Shown here: positions 45,145 to 48,643 of the stretch, one piece after another
Numbering within the stretch: position 1 is the first letter of the stretch
Layout of the letters: each line of letters begins with the position of its first letter
Source of the DNA: an uncultured Pseudomonadota bacterium
Lineage (GTDB): Bacteria > Pseudomonadota > Gammaproteobacteria > Steroidobacterales > Steroidobacteraceae
NCBI GenBank assembly: GCA_903868595.1
Contig: CAIPVV010000009.1
Span: forward strand, 1-48,643
Direction of reading: 5' to 3'
DNA: 48,643 bases
Notes under the pieces: model-generated
What the model was told of the DNA's origin: nothing
The model's database searches: none
What the model saw: the letters and a program-made list of their open reading frames with translations, nothing else
Made by a program: the position numbers and the translations under genes

Positions 45145-45915
45145 CTACCTTGCCTGGGCGGTCTCTGCAGCAAGCCCGGCCTTGGGCGACAGCGGCTCCA
45201 GAAGCGCAACCGTTGCAGCCCGGCTTTCGGCCGCTTTGCCCGATTCCGGGGCGGCTGCCCCGGGGCCGGAAGGCGTCGGCGAGCGGGCGCAGTCCGAAGC
45301 GAGCTTGCCGGTTGCATCGTGCGCGACAGGGTCCGCACCGCGCTCCAGGAGGTGCTTGACGACCTTATCCCACCCGGCCTCGGCCGCCGAGAAGAGCGCC
45401 GTCTGACCCTCATGGTCGCGGCCCTGGATGTAGGCCAGCATCTTGGCCGTGTGGGTATGGCTGTCGACGACCCGTGCGTTGATGTTGGCGCCGGCATCCA
45501 ATAGCAGGTCGATGGTCTTGATCGCACGCTGCTATATGTCGGGCGACGGCGGAGCCCCTCCACCTGCCCGCGCAGAGCCACTCATCCCCGCTGCGGCCAT
45601 GAGCGGCGTGATCTGGAACACGTTGGGCAAATCCACTTCCGCGTGATGCGCCAACAGCGCCTGGATCGCCACGTCGCCATAGCTCAGCGTCGCCACCATC
45701 AGCGGACCGGTGCCGCCGCCGGGCTAGGGTCGTTGCGGGCGCCGGATAGTTCCTTTGGCAAGCCCAGCCCCCGGCAGGCCGGTGACCTCGCCAGCTGTGG
45801 TCGGGAAAGCGGCACCGCCGCCACGACATCCGGCGCGTGGGCGTCTCTCAGGAGCTGATGAGCAGGCGTTGCCCATCGCGGCGTAGCCCTGCGCCTCTCT
45901 CGGAGTGAACTCCAC
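45145..45915 (-). pseudogene. Ankyrin-repeat protein, fragmented
   Basis: The reading frame carries ankyrin repeats (GGGTGPLMVATLSYGDVAIQ, then NVFQITPLMAAAGMSG, DAGANINARVVDSHTH, GQTALFSAAEAGWDKVVKHL with LERGADP) but has a TAG at 45532-45534 and another stop near 45,720. Upstream of that the homologous sequence changes frame (AGEVTGLPGAGLAKG). It ends with a tail rich in Ala/Pro (SPTPSGPGAAAPESGKAAES). It looks like a relative of the secreted ankyrin protein at 29913, but inactivated. Confidence 0.72.
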
Positions 45916-46015
45916 GGGTATCTAGCATAAAGCCCACCGCCCGTGCGATGCAGAACCCGGGCGGCAATGCCAGGCAGCCGCGCCGTGTACTGCATCGCTC
46001 CTGAAGGACCCTCTA

Positions 46016-47584
46016 CTAAAAGCCGATAGCCGGCCCCGTCACGCTGGACACGACCTGACCGGAAAACAGCACATACACTGAGCGCCCGAAGAAGAACGGC
46101 AAACCCCAAATTATCGGCGCAGTAGAGCTAGCCTGGATGGCCGTCAGTCCCGGCAGCGCGGCGAAGTGGAAATTGGTGAAGTCCAGATCTGCATTGTTGA
46201 CGTTGAACGTAATAGCGGACGACGAGACGCTATTGGTATCAATCAGTGTCGCGCTTTCCGCCTGAGCGCCGCTCGGGCAGTAGTAGGCGACATAGTCGGC
46301 ACAGGTTATCAGCGTCGAACTGTAGAGGAAGTTCGCGCTCGCCGTTGAACTCAGGTAGCTCGTGTAGACAGCGCCGCCGAAACTGGTCGTGAACGCCCCA
46401 GTGGAACTGACAGCCAGGAAGTTAGCGTTTCCAGGTGAATTATTGGCTTCGGTATTGATGCCGAAGACCAGCGACCCAGTCACCGTTTGCGAACCATTGA
46501 CCGAGGGAGCAGCAAGACTCAGCAGGACGCCGTTATTGTCCGCCGGCAGGCGCGAGACGGGATTTACCGCCATGCTCGAGAGAGGCACGGCCGTCGATGT
46601 GCACGTCCCACCACTCGGGCAGGAATAGTAGCTTGTCGCCTGTGGAGCGCTGACGCAAGACGGGCAGTCGTATAGGGAACCGGTGCCGTTGATTCCAAGG
46701 ATCGCATTCACGCCAAGGAACGCCACCGCACCAAGGTTGCTCCCAATCGCTGCGCAATCGGTTGGCGCAGCCCCAGCCGCTGGGTCCCCGATCAAGGTTA
46801 CGGGCAACGACGCAATCGTGTAGCCGCCCAGGCGAACGTCTGCGGCCACGACGGATCCCCAGGTGTACCCACTGCCGTAGTTCAAGCATTCCCGCAGCGG
46901 GTTTCCGTTGACGATCAACGGCACCGGTACCGCTCCACCGGTCGGCGTGGCGCCACCGGGAGCCAGCACCTGACCCAGGATGCGAAGGCCCGTCGAATTC
47001 GTATCTACGAGTACATGGTCTATCACCTGACAGGCCGTCGTACTACCGGGGGTGCAAACCGTGATCGTCGTGAAGGGCTCGTTCTGCTGATAGGAACCCG
47101 CGCTTAACAGTCCGATCGGACCCGTATCCACAACAAGCGGCGCAACGTTAGCAGGACTTGTCGGTGCAACTCCGGCTCCCGTCAATGCAACCACGATCGG
47201 GGAACTTCCGGCGCTGCTCACAATGCTCAGATTGGCGGTCTGCGAACCTGTGATTGCCGGCCCGAAGGTCACCCACACCGTGCAGGATACAGCCGCCGCC
47301 AGAGTCGACGGACAATTGCTGGATTCTGCAAATGAAGCCGGGTCGGCGCCCGTTAGCCCAATAGACGTCAGGGTTACTGAAGCTGTTGTGTTGTTCGTCA
47401 GCGTCAGCGTCTCAAAGGTGCTGGCCGTACCCGTCGGCTGGGTGGTGCTGAATGCGATGCTGGAAGTGCTGGTGGCAGGAGTTCCAGAGGTACTAGCCAC
47501 CCCGGAAGTTCCACCTCCACCGCCACAAGCGCCCAGAAGCGCCAAACACCCAACCGCCGCTAGCAAACGCAATTTTATCTTCAT
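46016..47584 (-). CDS. DUF3443 lipoprotein with an anchor-type beta domain
   Basis: The 522-residue protein starts with a lipoprotein signal (LLAAVGCLALLGAC, lipobox LGAC) and a Gly/Ser/Thr-rich linker. An immunoglobulin-like choice-of-anchor/ASPM-SPD-2-Hydin type domain follows (TFETLTLTNNTTASVTLTSI, CTVWVTFGPAITGSQTANLS). Then comes the DUF3443 region (PLVVDTGPIGLLSAGSYQQN, TACQVIDHVLVDTNSTGLRI, LGGYTIASLPVTLIGDPA). VDTNSTGLR recalls the aspartic-protease VDTGS motif, but Gly is replaced by Asn. Ser/Thr/Asn-rich and lower in GC than core genes. Probably an outer-membrane-attached surface protein. Confidence 0.85.
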   Translation of the reverse strand: MKIKLRLLAAVGCLALLGACGGGGGTSGVASTSGTPATSTSSIAFSTTQPTGTASTFETLTLTNNTTASVTLTSIGLTGADPASFAESSNCPSTLAAAVSCTVWVTFGPAITGSQTANLSIVSSAGSSPIVVALTGAGVAPTSPANVAPLVVDTGPIGLLSAGSYQQNEPFTTITVCTPGSTTACQVIDHVLVDTNSTGLRILGQVLAPGGATPTGGAVPVPLIVNGNPLRECLNYGSGYTWGSVVAADVRLGGYTIASLPVTLIGDPAAGAAPTDCAAIGSNLGAVAFLGVNAILGINGTGSLYDCPSCVSAPQATSYYSCPSGGTCTSTAVPLSSMAVNPVSRLPADNNGVLLSLAAPSVNGSQTVTGSLVFGINTEANNSPGNANFLAVSSTGAFTTSFGGAVYTSYLSSTASANFLYSSTLITCADYVAYYCPSGAQAESATLIDTNSVSSSAITFNVNNADLDFTNFHFAALPGLTAIQASSTAPIIWGLPFFFGRSVYVLFSGQVVSSVTGPAIGF

Positions 47585-48521
47585 GCATCAGGTCCTTCTG
47601 GAAACTGTTTACTCTTAGGAAGTTTCACGAACGAACCGTGGCCCAGCGCAGGCAAAACCCTTTCGGGGGTACGTTCAGAATCCGAGTATTTTCGTGCTGG
47701 TGGTCAAATGAACCAACGCCACCCACTGCACGCTGTGGTGCGCCCCGTCTCAATGGAACATAAGAAACCAAAAATCCTCCACCCCAAAAGACGCCTCTGT
47801 CGGGCAGTCGTTAATCCCTCGGCGGCTCAAACGCACGGGACTACCAGTAAACTGCGCGACCTGAGGCCACTCCGTGTATACGACCGGACAGGGGACACGG
47901 TTCGGCGGCACTGCCTGTCCGTCTGCGGTGCGGGGTTGGCCACTTACCGGACGTTAGACATGAAAGCTGACTCTCACCTGACGTCGCAACAAATGGGGCG
48001 CACGCTTACGCGGCCAGCGTGCCCGCAGAAAGAGAGAGAGAGAGAGAGAGAGTGCATATTGTCGCCGTCCGCGCCTCCCGCCTCCGGCGCGAGGCCAATC
48101 CACGGCAAGGCACAGTAACGGACAGCCGTGCAACCGTTTCTTGTCAGCATCACCCCCCCGCGAGCAGATCAGACCGTGCTTGTCGCAATGTCTTTCTTTC
48201 GCACACATTGACAGTGCCCAACGAGGGCCCCGACCAAACCAAAGCTCCCAAGATGTCAGGATCCGAGGTGCAGGGACGCTGCGCAGTAGGGCTGGACGGG
48301 CCGCGAAGGATGGGTGCAGCGGGTCGCGCTGACCGGGGTATTCACGCGACCACAGGACTTTCGGCACTTGAGGGATATCCGAGCCCGCCGAGCCGGAGGC
48401 CCCCGGGGCGAACGGAAAACGGGGGAGGAATACCAGCTCCTCGCTGCCCCCGAAGGGGCGCAGGGCAGCCTGTCGGCAATCAGCCTCACGCCAGCGAACG
48501 CGCTGCCGAGACGCTCCTCTA
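47585..48521. other. Long gene-free stretch with a microsatellite
   Basis: About 940 bases without a gene I can support. Frames such as 48314-48550 have no family likeness. The only structured element is an AG dinucleotide run (listed separately). Confidence 0.55.
48031..48052. repeat. (AG)11 microsatellite
   Basis: Eleven uninterrupted AG units. Dinucleotide runs of this length are rare in bacterial chromosomes and prone to slippage. It lies in non-coding DNA, so a phase-variation role is not indicated unless a promoter overlaps it. Confidence 0.85.
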
Positions 48522-48643
48522 GGAGCGTGTCGGACTTAAGCGGCTTTTGAGTGTGATTTTGGGTAACCTCGACACGGGGATTGGATCGTGTCGAGGGGGC
48601 CTGGATGAGCAACTTCCGATCGGTTGACCGCGGCACGGCGTAC
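48522..48643 (+). mobile_element. Left end of an insertion sequence (IS1182-like), cut by the window edge
   Basis: GGAGCGTGTCGGACTTAAG begins a sequence that looks like an IS terminal repeat, directly after CTCCTCTA, so the junction CTCCTCTAGGAG is palindromic, as seen for IS1182-type targets. A transposase-like start follows 83 bases in. The rest is outside the window. Confidence 0.6.
48605..48643 (+). CDS. Transposase, first 13 codons only
   Basis: The frame MSNFRSVDRGTAY matches the N-terminus common in IS1182-family transposases (a MxxFRxVDRxT opening followed by a leucine/proline-rich stretch). The gene runs off the window, so catalytic residues cannot be seen. Confidence 0.55.
   Translation, partial: MSNFRSVDRGTAY

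Noticed and set aside
48004..48014. Another att remnant at CTTACGCGG
   Set aside because: Only about ten bases match, with neither the TTCGAG core nor the upstream arm motif.

Overview
The window looks like a chromosomal segment of a high-GC Gammaproteobacterium. The conserved blocks have the gammaproteobacterial gene orders rpsF-rpsR-rplI-dnaB-alr and rpsP-rimM-trmD-rplS. The accessory families (DUF1552, DUF6152, DUF3443, secreted ankyrin proteins) are ones I associate with Steroidobacterales/Nevskiales-like environmental bacteria; that placement is inference only.

Conserved half, about 1-23,720. A SUF iron-sulfur operon (sufB truncated by the window edge, then sufC, sufD, sufS, sufU, sufT) runs on the + strand with overlapping or nearly abutting genes and ends in a SixA-like phosphatase. 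A decayed queuosine-precursor transporter gene follows. On the - strand lie radA, ffh, rpsP, rimM, trmD, rplS and sppA. On the + strand a PP2C phosphatase and a double-FHA protein form a phospho-signalling pair. Next, on the - strand, come rnr-rlmB, rpsF-rpsR-rplI-dnaB-alr and an SGNH hydrolase. DnaB carries a 421-residue intein with a LAGLIDADG endonuclease. The block ends at tRNA-Leu(CAG) on the + strand.

Accessory half, 23,721 to the end. The 3' end of tRNA-Leu is repeated as direct repeats at 24,736, 25,871 and 27,560, with a diverged fifth copy near 33,140. Each of the three good copies has a twin GGGTAACT motif at exactly the same distance upstream. The first three intervals are about 1.0, 1.1 and 1.7 kb, and each contains one toxin-antitoxin locus (BrnTA, a different BrnTA, VapBC). 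No integrase is visible. This looks like a tandem array of small non-autonomous integrated cassettes built on a tRNA attachment site, and it is the most interesting structure here. A fourth, larger interval (about 5.6 kb) carries a glutathione S-transferase, a GFA-type zinc protein, a secreted ankyrin protein and a 5'-truncated DUF1552 gene that stops close to the diverged repeat.

Beyond the array lies loosely packed, partly decayed DNA. It holds a DoxX-DoxX-DUF805 fusion, a small gene under a near-consensus LexA box, a decaying winged-helix/nucleotidyltransferase pair, a DUF6152 protein, PPK2, an aldo/keto reductase, a Tat-exported SDR, a transglutaminase-like protein, a 47-residue membrane protein, aldehyde dehydrogenase and ankyrin gene fragments, a DUF3443 lipoprotein, and the start of an IS element at the right edge. 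The many pseudogenes and long gene-free stretches fit a region of repeated insertion and loss.
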